NCBI RefSeq assembly: GCF_014596565.1
Contig: NZ_NOIN01000001.1
Coordinates: forward strand, 496,001-560,000
DNA length: 64,000 nucleotides
From: Pseudomonas sp. PSB18
GTDB taxonomy: Bacteria; Pseudomonadota; Gammaproteobacteria; Pseudomonadales; Pseudomonadaceae
Reading direction: 5' to 3'
In this document: positions 14,238 to 23,383 of the stretch, piece after piece
Numbering within the stretch: the stretch's first letter is position 1
Layout of the letters: every line of letters begins with the position of its first letter
Notes under the pieces: model-generated
Database searches by the model: none
Seen by the model: the letters and a program-made list of their open reading frames with translations, nothing else
What the model was told of the DNA's origin: nothing
Translations under genes and position numbers: made by a program

Positions 14238-16222
14238 CACTCTTTATCCCTGAATGGCAGCGCAGCACTGGCGCCTATGTTCACGTTAAACGTACGTTGC
14301 GCAAACTGGATGATAACCATGTTGTACGCCAGTGCCTCGCTCGGGAAGCCTGGGCCCCTGACTTCTTCCTCCAACATGCACAACATCAATGGCTGGCTAC
14401 GGTGTTGTGTGAAACCTCTTTTGACACACTAGACCCCGATCAACTGTTCACCGCTACCGAACAACAGACTTTTACAGAGCTGGTTTCGCACCTCGAAGCG
14501 ACTGAGCCCGACAAGATGCCGGCCGGGCAGCGACTCGGCAAACTGATCATCATGTGGAACTGCACGCCCGAACAGACCAAACGCCTGTGGCAGCACTACT
14601 CAACGCCTGACGGCCCGCGGCTCATGTCCAAGAGCACTTTTATCGAGCTTGGCCACGAACAATTGCCCAAGTTATTCAGCTCGCTGAGCCGCGAAGCCAG
14701 CGACACGCTCATGGGGCACTATTTTCCAGAAGCCGAAATACCGGCAATCTGCACGACCCGCCGGCATTTTTCACGAGATAACTCAGCAAAGACCACACGT
14801 TATTTCCTGGACACACAACAAGAGTGGGCCAGTAAGTTGGACTTGGAGTTGCCTGAGGAACAAACGCAAACCTTGAATGATTTCTCGGTGCGGCTGGTCA
14901 ATGGCGTTGCCGGAAGCGGAAAGACATTGATTGCCGCTAACCGGGCGTTGATCTTGGCGAAAAAATTTCCAGATCAAAAGATATTGATGCTAATCCACAA
15001 TGTGCCGGTGGTTAAAGACCTCAAGCACCGCTTGAAAAAGGCCAGCCCGGAGGGTTTGCCGCGCAACCTGACAATCGTGACCGCGCTGGCATGGATACGA
15101 CAGCAATGGGTGAACCATTTTGAGTTGCAACCAGAGATGGTATTCCCTAAAGAAGTCACCAGCCAAATTGGCCATTATCGGAAATCCTTTCCGGACTTGA
15201 AGCCCGGGAATGAACAACTCCTGGACGAGTTCGACTTCATCAATGAGTCATTGATTAGCGACGAGCAAGGCTATCTGGACGCCGAACGCGCCGGCCAAGG
15301 GTTTGCCTTGCGCAAGGAAGAACGGGGCCAGGTATGGGCGCTCTACGGGCAGGTCACTGATGCACTGCGCAAGCAAGGCTCTCGTTTATGGAGTTCATTG
15401 TCCCGGGATCTGTGTCTGACGAAGCTCGACAAGCTCGATAAGTATCAACACATCCTGGTAGACGAAGCCCAATTCTTCGCGCCGACCTGGTTTCAACTAG
15501 TCAAAAGCACCTTGGCCGACTCCGAAGGCAGCCTGTTTTTATGTGCCGACCCCAACCAGGGCTTTTTGAAAAGCCGACTCAGTTGGAAGCGTGTCGGCCT
15601 GGATGTGGCGGGTAAAACAAAGAAGCTTCATCACTCCTACCGAACCACTCAGGCCATACTGCGGGCAGCCGGTCTTGTTTTGGCCGAATTTACCCAAACC
15701 GACCCGGACGATTATCTGCAGCCTGATTTCAATGGCATGGACGAAGGCATCGCCCCGCTATTGATCCGATCGGACACGCCCCAGGATGCGGTTATACAGG
15801 CCTGTAACGAGATAGCCGGCTACTTGCAAACCCAGCAGATCAATCTATCGAACATGCTTGTGCTATATGGCCGGGACACCAATAAGAAGCTGCTGCTCAA
15901 GGCGTTGAGCGATCGATTCGGTTCGCGCAAAGTCTGGGATCTGAACAGCATGGAGTCCGTTCATGTGGACGCAGATAATCTGCGTGTTTCCACAGTGGAC
16001 ACCGCTACAGGGCTTGAAGCCAGTATCGTGTTGCTGCTGGGCCTGGAAAAGCTCATGAGAGAAACGGCTCAAGAGGGCGTGCTTTCTGCCCAAGAGCGGG
16101 AACAGAATTCGCGCAAACTCTATATGGCAATGACAAGGGCGGGCCAGCGATTGATTCTGATCTCGACGACGCTACTGCCAACAAGTATTGCGGGCCTGTT
16201 CTTGAACACACAACATGCATGA
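14234..16222 (+). CDS. UvrD-like SF1 helicase, partner of the preceding helicase
   Basis: A 662-residue protein whose ATG overlaps the preceding stop (ATGA). Walker A NGVAGSGKTLIAA (about 222), HILVDEAQFFAP (about 407), LCADPNQGF, LHHSYRTT, VSTVDTATGLEASIVLLLG and LYMAMTRAGQRL are motifs of UvrD/DUF2075-type helicases with a UvrD_C_2 end. The first 200 residues are specific to this protein and contain no motif I can name (rich in helices; EQTKRLWQHYS). Two different SF1 motors made as a coupled pair suggest a nucleic-acid-processing complex. Composition is less GC-rich than the core genes. Confidence 0.82.
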   Translation: MTLFIPEWQRSTGAYVHVKRTLRKLDDNHVVRQCLAREAWAPDFFLQHAQHQWLATVLCETSFDTLDPDQLFTATEQQTFTELVSHLEATEPDKMPAGQRLGKLIIMWNCTPEQTKRLWQHYSTPDGPRLMSKSTFIELGHEQLPKLFSSLSREASDTLMGHYFPEAEIPAICTTRRHFSRDNSAKTTRYFLDTQQEWASKLDLELPEEQTQTLNDFSVRLVNGVAGSGKTLIAANRALILAKKFPDQKILMLIHNVPVVKDLKHRLKKASPEGLPRNLTIVTALAWIRQQWVNHFELQPEMVFPKEVTSQIGHYRKSFPDLKPGNEQLLDEFDFINESLISDEQGYLDAERAGQGFALRKEERGQVWALYGQVTDALRKQGSRLWSSLSRDLCLTKLDKLDKYQHILVDEAQFFAPTWFQLVKSTLADSEGSLFLCADPNQGFLKSRLSWKRVGLDVAGKTKKLHHSYRTTQAILRAAGLVLAEFTQTDPDDYLQPDFNGMDEGIAPLLIRSDTPQDAVIQACNEIAGYLQTQQINLSNMLVLYGRDTNKKLLLKALSDRFGSRKVWDLNSMESVHVDADNLRVSTVDTATGLEASIVLLLGLEKLMRETAQEGVLSAQEREQNSRKLYMAMTRAGQRLILISTTLLPTSIAGLFLNTQHA

Positions 16223-16404
16223 CCATCAGACGATCGTGTTGAACCTGCACGCGGTTTTGGCATCGTATCTACCGGTACCTGCCCCGCCCTTTCAAACAGC
16301 CGTTTTCAGGTTGTTGCCACCGGGGCCATCGATCCCCGCACACGCCCTTGAGTGGCCGCCGGCCCTCGGGTAATGTCAACAGACCCATAGGACAGAGCAC
16401 GCTC

Positions 16405-17331
16405 ATGACTTCCAAGCTGGAACAACTCAAGCAATTCACCACCGTCGTGGCCGACACTGGCGACTTCGAAGCCATTGCCCGCGTCAAACCGGTAGATGCC
16501 ACCACCAACCCTTCCCTGCTGCTGAAAGCCTCGGCGATGCACGGCTATGCCGAGCTGTTGAACGCCTGCGTGGCGGACTGCAAGGGTGATGTGGGCCTGG
16601 CCAGCGACCGCTTCGGTGTGGCGGTCGGGGGAGAGATCCTGAAGGTGATTCCAGGGCGCATTTCCACCGAGGTGGATGCGCGCCTGTCGTTCGACACCGA
16701 CGCCATGTTGAAGCGTGCCCACCGCCTGGTTGAACTGTATGACAAGGCCGGCATTGGCCGTGATCGGGTGCTGATCAAGATCGCTTCGACCTGGGAAGGC
16801 ATTCGCGCCGCTGAGCAACTGGAGCGTGAAGGCATCCAATGCAACCTGACCCTGCTGTTCTCCTTCGCCCAGGCCGCGGCCTGTGCCGACGCCGGGGTGT
16901 TCCTGATTTCGCCGTTCGTGGGACGTATCTACGACTGGTACAAGAAGGCCAATGGCAACGACTACACCGGTGCCGATGATCCAGGCGTCCAGTCGGTGAC
17001 GCGCATCTACAACTACTACAAGGCCAATGACTACAAGACCGTGGTCATGGGCGCCAGCTTCCGTAACCTCAACCAGATCGAGCAACTGGCCGGTTGCGAC
17101 CGCTTGACGGTCAGCCCGGAACTGCTGGAAAAACTGGCCGCCGACGAAGGCACCCTGGAACGCAAGTTGGCACCGGGGCAAACCGGTGAAGCGCGTTTGA
17201 GCCTCAATGAAGCGCAGTTCCGCTGGTTGTCCAACGAGGACGCCATGGCAACCGAGAAGCTGGCGGAAGGTATTCGTCAGTTCGCCCGGGACCAGGAGAA
17301 GCTCGAGGCGTTGCTGCAAGCCAAGCTCTGA
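16405..17331 (+). CDS. tal: Transaldolase
   Basis: Transfers dihydroxyacetone units in the non-oxidative pentose phosphate pathway. 308 residues, normal for TalB-type. [13 protein letters not shown] near the start, the Schiff-base lysine in [14 protein letters not shown] (about residue 131) and [11 protein letters not shown] are diagnostic. ATG at 16405 has AGGACAGAG upstream and matches family starts ([11 protein letters not shown]). A strong terminator follows. First core gene after the acquired segment. Confidence 0.97.
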   Translation: MTSKLEQLKQFTTVVADTGDFEAIARVKPVDATTNPSLLLKASAMHGYAELLNACVADCKGDVGLASDRFGVAVGGEILKVIPGRISTEVDARLSFDTDAMLKRAHRLVELYDKAGIGRDRVLIKIASTWEGIRAAEQLEREGIQCNLTLLFSFAQAAACADAGVFLISPFVGRIYDWYKKANGNDYTGADDPGVQSVTRIYNYYKANDYKTVVMGASFRNLNQIEQLAGCDRLTVSPELLEKLAADEGTLERKLAPGQTGEARLSLNEAQFRWLSNEDAMATEKLAEGIRQFARDQEKLEALLQAKL

Positions 17332-17349
17332 GTTGATTCACCGGCATGT

Positions 17350-17387
17350 AAAAGGGGGGCGAACCTTGATGGGTTCGCCCCCCTTTT
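17350..17387. terminator. Intrinsic terminator after tal
   Basis: AAAAGGGGGGCGAACC pairs with GGTTCGCCCCCCTTTT around a 6-base loop. Flanking A and T runs let it work on both strands, for tal and for the convergent rssC. Confidence 0.9.
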
Positions 17388-17440
17388 CATGTTGGAATGG
17401 CTTGGCTTCGCACTGAGGGATTGGACGACAGAACGGACGT

Positions 17441-17531
17441 CATCGCGAGCAGGCTCGCTCCCACAAGTTTCGCGTAACCCTCATCAACTGAGAACAACCC
17501 AATCCCTGTGGGAGCGAGCCTGCTCGCGATG
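17441..17531. repeat. REP dyad pair (inverted)
   Basis: Two copies of the Pseudomonas REP core (ATCGCGAGCAGGCTCGCTCC and its complement) face each other over about 40 bases. First copy seen in the window. Confidence 0.9.
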
Positions 17532-17554
17532 GGGCCCGCCAGGTCATCCCTGGA

Positions 17555-18037
17555 TCAGGGCCGCTCCAGCGCGTTCACCAGGTCATGGAATGCTTCACGA
17601 TTGGATTCGTTCAGCCCCATGAGGATCTTGTGGGCTTCGAGCACCTTGATCCGCACCTCTTCCTCGGACTGGTCCTGGTCAGGCAGGTCATCCAGGCACT
17701 CAGGGCACGGCACCGGGTCGCCCACGATATTGAATACCTGGTCGAAACCCATCGATTGCAACAGACGGGTGATGTCGTTATGGGTGGTGACGACGGTGGG
17801 CAGCAAGCCGACCTTCTGCCGCGACAGGATCGACAGTTTGGCCAGCAGGCCAAGGGTGGTGCTGTCGATGCTGCGGGTTTCGGTCAGGTCGATCACGATG
17901 GCGCTGAAGTTCAGCGCGGTGAAGATCCGCTCAATAGTCGCATCCAGCGCCGAACACAGGGTCAGGCGCACTTCACCGACAAACTTCAGGACAAATGTGC
18001 CGTCCTGCTCGGCGAACTGGATTCTACCAGTACTCAT
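17555..18037 (-). CDS. rssC: STAS domain anti-sigma factor antagonist (RssC type)
   Basis: A 160-residue protein: an STAS domain (residues 1-100) with DLTETRSIDSTTLGLLA carrying the serine/threonine switch site, then a Cys pair (PCPECLDD) and an acidic helical tail. It overlaps the end of the response regulator/phosphatase gene (TGATG), as in P. aeruginosa PA2797-PA2798 where the pair is called rssC-rssB. By that model the phosphatase output of RssB acts on this protein and so feeds into RpoS stability. Gene name by synteny and domain match. Confidence 0.8.
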   Translation of the reverse strand: MSTGRIQFAEQDGTFVLKFVGEVRLTLCSALDATIERIFTALNFSAIVIDLTETRSIDSTTLGLLAKLSILSRQKVGLLPTVVTTHNDITRLLQSMGFDQVFNIVGDPVPCPECLDDLPDQDQSEEEVRIKVLEAHKILMGLNESNREAFHDLVNALERP

Positions 18038-19218
18038 CAAAGGTTCCTGCTCAACACTAACAGGGCGATATCATCCGGCATCTCCCCTAGCGTGGCTAAT
18101 CCAAACACTTGGCGCAAGCCTTCCAGGCTGCCGCCCGCTGCACTCACCCGTTCAGGCAAGGCCGCTTCTTTCTCTTTGAGTGTAGGCTCTGTCAAAAGGT
18201 CCAGAATGCCATCAGACATCAGCGTCAAGCTGAATACCGGCGGCAACTCCAGCACGTGGTCTTCGTAGGTCGCCTCGTTGAACAGGCCCACCGGCAATCC
18301 ACGCCCTTCCAGATACCGAACACTGTCTGGCGTATACAACACAGGCAACGGCAGGTGACCGCCAATGCTATAGGTCAACAAGCCCGTCTCCTCGTCGATG
18401 ACTCCACCGACCATGGTGACGTGCTTACCCAGCTTACAACTGATCAGGCCCCGGTTGATATGCCCCAGGACCTCAGACGGCTTGAACTCTGGCAGCGTGC
18501 CGTTGCGCTTGGACTCGAACAGCAGCCGCGTGGTCATGAACTTCAACAGCACCGTGACGAAAGCCGACGAGGCACCATGGCCGGAGACATCCGCCAGGTA
18601 GAACGCCACTCGTCGCTCATCGACTCGGAAATAGTCCACGAAATCCCCCGACAGGTACAACGACGGGATGATCTGGTGGGCAAAACGGAAATCGTCGACG
18701 GCCCAGGGGCTGACCGGCAGCATGTTCATCTGCACCTGGCGCCCGGCATTCTGGTCTTCCTGCAACAGGTTGAGGCTGGCTTCCAGCTCACGGTTGGCGG
18801 TTTCCAGCTTTTCCCGATAGCGCTGGTTTTCTACCAACAGCCGCGAACGGTCCAGGGCCCGACGCACCGAGTGCTCGAGCACCGCCAGGTCTTCGAGGGG
18901 CTTGATCAGGTAATCCGCCGCGCCCAGGCGCAATGCCTCGACCGCGTCATTCATCACGCCCGCGCCCGACACCACGATGACCGGTGTCTGCGACGAAATC
19001 TCGGTGACCTGGCGAATGAGCTCAAGACCGCCCATCTGCGGCATGCGCAGGTCGCAGATGACCAGGTCGGGCTTGTCTTGCTCGAATACCTGAAGACCCT
19101 GTTGGCCGTTGCTAGCCTGCAGGACGCTGAAACCACTGTCTTCCAAGTAGGCTGCGAGACTGGCTCGCACCACTTCGTCATCATCGATTATCAGCAGCGT
19201 GGCACTGGTTTTTGGCAT
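18037..19218 (-). CDS. rssB: Response regulator with PP2C phosphatase output (RssB type, RpoS regulator)
   Basis: 393 residues. The receiver domain (residues 1-125) has DDDE, the phosphate acceptor D in VICDLRMPQMGG, and K in DYLIKPL. A coiled linker follows (about 135-165), then a SpoIIE-type PP2C domain with SGDFVDYF, ADVSGHGASSAF, SDGILDL and DDIALLVL, so all metal-binding aspartates seem to be kept, unlike E. coli RssB whose phosphatase part is degenerate. The start MPKTSATLL at 19218 is chosen because the upstream extension has no family counterpart. RssB directs RpoS to proteolysis. Confidence 0.88.
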   Translation of the reverse strand: MPKTSATLLIIDDDEVVRASLAAYLEDSGFSVLQASNGQQGLQVFEQDKPDLVICDLRMPQMGGLELIRQVTEISSQTPVIVVSGAGVMNDAVEALRLGAADYLIKPLEDLAVLEHSVRRALDRSRLLVENQRYREKLETANRELEASLNLLQEDQNAGRQVQMNMLPVSPWAVDDFRFAHQIIPSLYLSGDFVDYFRVDERRVAFYLADVSGHGASSAFVTVLLKFMTTRLLFESKRNGTLPEFKPSEVLGHINRGLISCKLGKHVTMVGGVIDEETGLLTYSIGGHLPLPVLYTPDSVRYLEGRGLPVGLFNEATYEDHVLELPPVFSLTLMSDGILDLLTEPTLKEKEAALPERVSAAGGSLEGLRQVFGLATLGEMPDDIALLVLSRNL

Positions 19219-19516
19219 GTGGGCAAACGGCGCCAGAATTAGGTTGGCGTAGCCGGCTGGGCCATCGGGCCTCGCACGCACTACTGGATTCGCTTTCTAG
19301 CCTCTCTGTCGTACCGGCTGCAGGCCTTTGCCCTACACACGACTACATCAGAGGTGCCCTTCTAAGGCGCAGACGGTACTCCCATCCGCGGGGCGTTTCA
19401 AGCTCATGCGAATGGCCGCTTGCCGTCTTTATTTGTCAAAGTACAGAGAGTTATAAGAACCGAGCGGAGCGTAACTCAATGGAAGGTTAAACCGGCCAGA
19501 CGTAGCGCAAAAACAC
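19219..19516. other. Intergenic region upstream of rssB
   Basis: About 300 bases between rssB and the mlaA terminator, with no gene I would accept. It must hold the leftward rssB promoter. The stretch 19430-19460 is AT-rich (TTTGTCAAAG, GTTATAAGAA) but no clear hexamer pair is assigned. Confidence 0.4.
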
Positions 19517-19543
19517 GGAAGGCGGCCATCAGGGCCGCCTTCC
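19517..19543 (-). terminator. Intrinsic terminator of mlaA
   Basis: GGAAGGCGGCC-N5-GGCCGCCTTCC, an 11-bp stem; on the minus strand GTGTTTTTG follows. It lies about 20 bases beyond the mlaA stop. Confidence 0.85.
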
Positions 19544-19561
19544 GGTTGCCTGCGGGTCGAA

Positions 19562-20251
19562 TCAGAAATCGTCTTCGACCTGGCCATCCTTGACCTTGAA
19601 CTCGCGGTTCTGCAGGTAGGCATTACGGATGAACACGTACTTGTCGCCGCTCACCAGTTTTTCGGCCGACAACAGGCTGGCGCGGGTATCGACGACGTTC
19701 AGGCCGAAGATGGAGTTACGCACCGACACATCGTCGATGTAGGGATAGGGCGTGGTGTAGTTGTCGACGAACTTGGCCGGCGCATCGCGCAGCGTGCTTG
19801 GCCCCAGCAACGGCAGCATCACGTAAGGGCCGCTGCCCACGCCCCAGTAGCCGAGGGTCTGGCCGAAATCTTCATCGCTACGCTGCAGGCCCATCTTGGT
19901 GCCGACATCGAAGAAGCCCAGCAAGCCGAACGTGGTGTTGAAGATCAACCGGGCCGTATCGACCCCGGCGGCGGCCGGTTTGGCCTGCAGCAGATCGTTA
20001 GCCAGGTTGCCCACGTCGCCGATGTTACGGAACATGTTATGGATGCCGTCTTCAAGGAATTGCGGCGTCACGTATTGATAACCCTGGGCCAGAGGCTTGA
20101 GCGCGTAGGTATCAACGGTGTCGTTGAAGGTGAAGATCGGACGGTTGATGCTTTCCCATGGATCTTCTTCCGTAGCGGCCTGAGCGGCGAACGGCACCAG
20201 CAGCACACTGGCGGAAAGAAACAGCTGAGCTAGGCGATGGCTCCAGCGCAT
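19562..20251 (-). CDS. mlaA: MlaA/VacJ outer membrane phospholipid transport protein
   Basis: Removes misplaced phospholipids from the outer leaflet of the outer membrane with the Mla system. 229 residues with a signal peptide ending FAAQA; DPWESINRPIFTFNDTVD and LGYWGVGSGPYVMLPLLGPS are family signatures. No lipobox cysteine is seen, so unlike the E. coli protein it should be cut by signal peptidase I and held through its membrane-embedded ring. The ATG at 20251 has AAGGAG eight bases upstream. It stands apart from the mlaFEDCB genes, as usual. Confidence 0.93.
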   Translation of the reverse strand: MRWSHRLAQLFLSASVLLVPFAAQAATEEDPWESINRPIFTFNDTVDTYALKPLAQGYQYVTPQFLEDGIHNMFRNIGDVGNLANDLLQAKPAAAGVDTARLIFNTTFGLLGFFDVGTKMGLQRSDEDFGQTLGYWGVGSGPYVMLPLLGPSTLRDAPAKFVDNYTTPYPYIDDVSVRNSIFGLNVVDTRASLLSAEKLVSGDKYVFIRNAYLQNREFKVKDGQVEDDF

Positions 20252-20453
20252 AGGGAAAACTCCTTGGTTCATTCAGGCAAGGGCGCCGAGCCCAGGCGGT
20301 AAGATGGTGGGTAGTATAAGGTGGAAAGCGCCGATAGGCAGCATGGAAAAGAAGCTGCTCGTAGGACATTTCCACTACCCGCCCCTTTCATTTCGCTGTC
20401 ACGGGACTGTCATTCAGGCACGTTAGGCTCGGCATATTTCAAGGATGACCCCG

Positions 20454-21074
20454 ATGCCCCGCGCCGAAGCCCTGCCCCTCCCCGTCCCCAGCCTCACCGC
20501 CGTACTGTTTGGTCTTAGCGGGTGCCTGGTGGATTTCGGTGCGCGCACTCGTCATCCAGGGACAACACCGGCCGAGCATGCGCAACCGACACCCGGTGCC
20601 CTCGAAAGCCTGCGGCACCTGCAACTTCAGGAAATTCCTTGCGCCTGGCTTGACGAACTGCCGCCAGCCGTCAGTCATGGTCTGGCGGCGTCTTTACCGG
20701 CATGGATCAAATCGCCGCAACTTCCTGCAACAAATAATCCGTGGCCGGCCCCTCATGCCTGCTGGCAGGCGCTGATGGCGCTGAACGTCCAGCAATTGGA
20801 CGGATGCGTATTGGTCAGCGGCGAACCCCGTTTGCTGCAGTCAGGGCTCAACGCCGGTTTGTGGACCATCGGATTGGCCTCATGCGGTTCGCTGTGTGGC
20901 CTGACACCCAGCGAATGGCAAGCCCTGAGCCAACAGCAGCGGGAAATCAGGCGCGCCAAGGCCACGGTAGAGCTCTTCAGCCTGGGGGTGCACTCGGTCA
21001 TCGATCATCTGGGCGAACTGGATACCTGCCTGGCGGATATCAGCCTGCGTCGGCTCAAGGGCGAGAAGCCCTGA
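20454..21074 (+). CDS. HAD-like protein of the phosphonatase type, apparently without the catalytic Asp
   Basis: 206 residues. VLFGLSGCLVDFGA lines up with the first motif of phosphonoacetaldehyde hydrolases (F-D-x-A-G-T-x-V-D-x-G), but the nucleophile aspartate is glycine. TPGALESLRHLQLQEIPCAWL and GCVLVSGEPRLLQSGLNAGLW resemble the second and third motifs. The fold is probably kept while the usual phosphatase chemistry is lost. An orthologous gene stands at this place in P. aeruginosa (PA2803 region, from memory). ATG at 20454 is favoured by AAGGA eight bases ahead; 20445 is too close to it. Confidence 0.65.
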   Translation: MPRAEALPLPVPSLTAVLFGLSGCLVDFGARTRHPGTTPAEHAQPTPGALESLRHLQLQEIPCAWLDELPPAVSHGLAASLPAWIKSPQLPATNNPWPAPHACWQALMALNVQQLDGCVLVSGEPRLLQSGLNAGLWTIGLASCGSLCGLTPSEWQALSQQQREIRRAKATVELFSLGVHSVIDHLGELDTCLADISLRRLKGEKP

Positions 21075-21179
21075 CCGGGATCATGCACGGAACGCGGGGG
21101 TGGATTACTCTTAGGGCATGCCATGGACTTTTGACGCACTGGCGCGGTCCATGGCTGTGCTTATCAATTATGGGAGTTA

Positions 21180-21449
21180 ATGCCAATGGCGCGCCTCGAA
21201 CTGCAAGAACAACTCAATGCCCTGCGCGAGCAATTGGACCAGAACCCGCCCTTGTCCGAACCTGAGCGCGAAAACCTGCAACAACTGATGGCTCAGATCG
21301 AAGCCGAAATCCAGCTGGAGAACACCCTTCAGGACACCAACCTGGTGGATGGCGTGAACCTGGCCGTGGAACGCTTCGAAGTCAGCCACCCAGCCGTTGC
21401 AGGGACGTTGCGTAACATCATGCTGACGCTGGGCAACATGGGGATCTGA
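21180..21449 (+). CDS. DUF4404 family protein
   Basis: 89 residues, mostly one long amphipathic helix (LQEQLNALREQLDQNPPLSE through LMAQIEAEIQLE) then HPAVAGTLRNIMLTLGNMGI, the closing motif of DUF4404. Function unknown. GGGAG lies just before ATG 21180; an in-frame ATG at 21186 is equally possible. A strong terminator follows 15 bases after the stop. Confidence 0.8.
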   Translation: MPMARLELQEQLNALREQLDQNPPLSEPERENLQQLMAQIEAEIQLENTLQDTNLVDGVNLAVERFEVSHPAVAGTLRNIMLTLGNMGI

Positions 21450-21463
21450 AACACCGGACAAAG

Positions 21464-21496
21464 AAAGCCCCGCTCCATCGATGGCGGGGCTTTTTT
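21464..21496 (+). terminator. Intrinsic terminator after the DUF4404 gene
   Basis: AAAGCCCCGC-N10-GCGGGGCTTT followed by T residues. Confidence 0.9.
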
Positions 21497-21520
21497 ATAC
21501 TGCAACCTGAAATGCCATCT

Positions 21521-21611
21521 TTGTGGGAGCGAGCCTGCTCGCGAAGACGGCAGCACATCCGACCTCAATGTTGCCTGATCCATCGCTATCGCGAGCAGGC
21601 TCGCTCCCACA
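21521..21611. repeat. REP dyad pair (inverted)
   Basis: TTGTGGGAGCGAGCCTGCTC and, about 45 bases on, ATCGCGAGCAGGCTCGCTCC, in the space between the DUF4404 gene and convergent queF. Confidence 0.9.
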
Positions 21612-21633
21612 GGGGATCCCCTCTGCCAGGTGG

Positions 21634-22464
21634 TTACTGCCGAACCAGCCGCAGGTTCGGCAGTTGCACGCTTTCAGTGCTGCGATACGGGTTGATGTCC
21701 AGCCCGCCACGCCGGACATACCGAGCATACACCGTCAACTTCTTCGGCTTGAGCAAGCGCTGCAGATCGAGAAAGATCCGCTCCACGCATTGCTCATGGA
21801 AATCCGAGTGCTGGCGGAAGCTGACGATGTACGCCAGCAGGCTGGCCGGGTCCAGCGCAGCGCCGCGGTACTCCACGACAACGCTGCCCCAATCCGGCTG
21901 ACTGGTCACCGGGCAGTTCGATTTGAGCAAGTGGCTGTGCAGGCTTTCTTCGACGATGCGCGACTCATCGCATTGCAGCAGTTCCGGACGGGGGTGTGCG
22001 TAGGAGTCGACGCTGATATCCAAGTCGTCGATGCAAACGCCGGGCAGCGCCACGACGCCTTCCCGTTCCACGTCCTTGAGGCTGCGAACCCGCACCTGCA
22101 CCGGTTTTCCCGCCGCCGCCGAGAGGTCCTGGCGCAGGGTCGCTTCCAGGCTCGCGGTATCGGCGAACGCGGTCTGGTTCAGCGAGTTGAGGTACAGCTT
22201 GAACGACTTGGACTCGATGATGTTCGGGGAGTCCGCCGGGATCGCGAACTCGCCGATCGCCACCACCGGCTTGCCGGACGGCAACAGCCACGACAGCTCG
22301 AAACAGTTCCAGAAATCCACGCCCTTGTACGGCAGAGTGTCGGCCGTCAGGCCCAGCTCCGCCCATTTTGCGGTGCGCGGAATCGGGAACAGCAGTGACG
22401 GCGTGTACGTGGCGATGTATTCGCTGGATTTGCCCAGCGGCGAATGTTCGGCTGCGGGATGCAT
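21634..22464 (-). CDS. queF: NADPH-dependent preQ0 reductase
   Basis: Reduces 7-cyano-7-deazaguanine to preQ1 for queuosine in tRNA. 276 residues, the long two-domain (bimodular) type: the QueF motif [14 protein letters not shown] is in the N-terminal half, and the catalytic cysteine in [15 protein letters not shown] with [13 protein letters not shown] in the C-terminal half. Divergent from copR across a 240-base spacer. It is beside copRS in P. aeruginosa as well. Confidence 0.96.
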   Translation of the reverse strand: MHPAAEHSPLGKSSEYIATYTPSLLFPIPRTAKWAELGLTADTLPYKGVDFWNCFELSWLLPSGKPVVAIGEFAIPADSPNIIESKSFKLYLNSLNQTAFADTASLEATLRQDLSAAAGKPVQVRVRSLKDVEREGVVALPGVCIDDLDISVDSYAHPRPELLQCDESRIVEESLHSHLLKSNCPVTSQPDWGSVVVEYRGAALDPASLLAYIVSFRQHSDFHEQCVERIFLDLQRLLKPKKLTVYARYVRRGGLDINPYRSTESVQLPNLRLVRQ

Positions 22465-22625
22465 GACGGAAACCTGACTGAATAATCAGCGGATTCTATC
22501 AGCCTTTGCCCAAGCCTTTGAGTGCTTACTGTCTGACGGTCAGTTCACCTTTCATCCCAGCCAACCGGATAAGATTCAGCTTGCGCAAAACCTACCCCCT
22601 GTGTGGCTGCCGGCTGACAGCTCGA

Positions 22626-22639
22626 TTACAACTTTGTCA
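22626..22639 (+). promoter_or_regulatory. Cop/cus box-like palindrome upstream of copR
   Basis: TTACAA-CT-TTGTCA differs by one base from the CusR/CopR target TGACAA-N2-TTGTCA. It lies 64 bases before the copR ATG, at a place suited to autoregulation. The match is seen; binding is inferred. Confidence 0.55.
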
Positions 22640-22702
22640 GCTTGCGCCGCAGCCGCGCCTACCGCGGTATAACCTCACGTTGAAACATGCCCTGAGTTGC
22701 CC

Positions 22703-23383
22703 ATGAAACTGCTGATCGTCGAAGACCAAACGAAAACCGGCCATTACCTGCGCCAGGGCCTGGGTGAAGCCGGGTTCAACGCCGACCTGGTAACCGACGG
22801 CATCAGCGGCCAGCAACTGGCCCTGAGCGGTGACTACGCCCTGCTGATCCTCGACGTGATGTTGCCCGGCCGCGACGGCTGGCAGATTCTGCAAGCGGTC
22901 CGCGGGGCCGGGCTGGATACTCCCGTGCTGTTCCTGACGGCGCGGGACGCGGTACAGGATCGGGTACACGGCCTGGAACTGGGTGCCGATGACTACCTGG
23001 TCAAACCCTTCGCCTTTTCCGAGTTGCTGGCACGGGTCCGCAGCCTGTTGCGCCGGGGCGGTTCGACACCCCAGGAAACCAGCCTGCAACTGGCGGACCT
23101 GCGCCTGGACCTGATCCGCCGCCGTGTCGAACGCAGCGGCCGACGCATCGACCTCACCGCCAAGGAGTTCGCCTTGCTGGAAATGCTCCTGCGCCGCCAG
23201 GGCGAGGTATTGCCCAAATCCTTGATCGCCTCCCAGGTCTGGGACATGAATTTCGACAGTGACACCAACGTCATCGAAGTCGCGATCCGGCGGCTACGGC
23301 TCAAGATCGATGATGAGTTCCCCAGCAAACTCATCCACACCGTGCGGGGCATGGGATACGTGCTTGAAGAGCGCAGCCTGTGA
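22703..23383 (+). CDS. copR: OmpR-family metal response regulator (CopR/CusR type)
   Basis: 226 residues: receiver with EDQ, phospho-Asp in [14 protein letters not shown] and K in [13 protein letters not shown], then a winged-helix DNA-binding domain ([46 protein letters not shown]). The sequence is of the CzcR/CopR/CusR heavy-metal group. ATG at 22703 is preferred to TTG 22697. It overlaps the kinase gene by GTGA. Place next to queF and a cop-like box favour copper; zinc/cobalt (CzcR) is the alternative. No efflux genes are adjacent. Confidence 0.85.
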   Translation: MKLLIVEDQTKTGHYLRQGLGEAGFNADLVTDGISGQQLALSGDYALLILDVMLPGRDGWQILQAVRGAGLDTPVLFLTARDAVQDRVHGLELGADDYLVKPFAFSELLARVRSLLRRGGSTPQETSLQLADLRLDLIRRRVERSGRRIDLTAKEFALLEMLLRRQGEVLPKSLIASQVWDMNFDSDTNVIEVAIRRLRLKIDDEFPSKLIHTVRGMGYVLEERSL

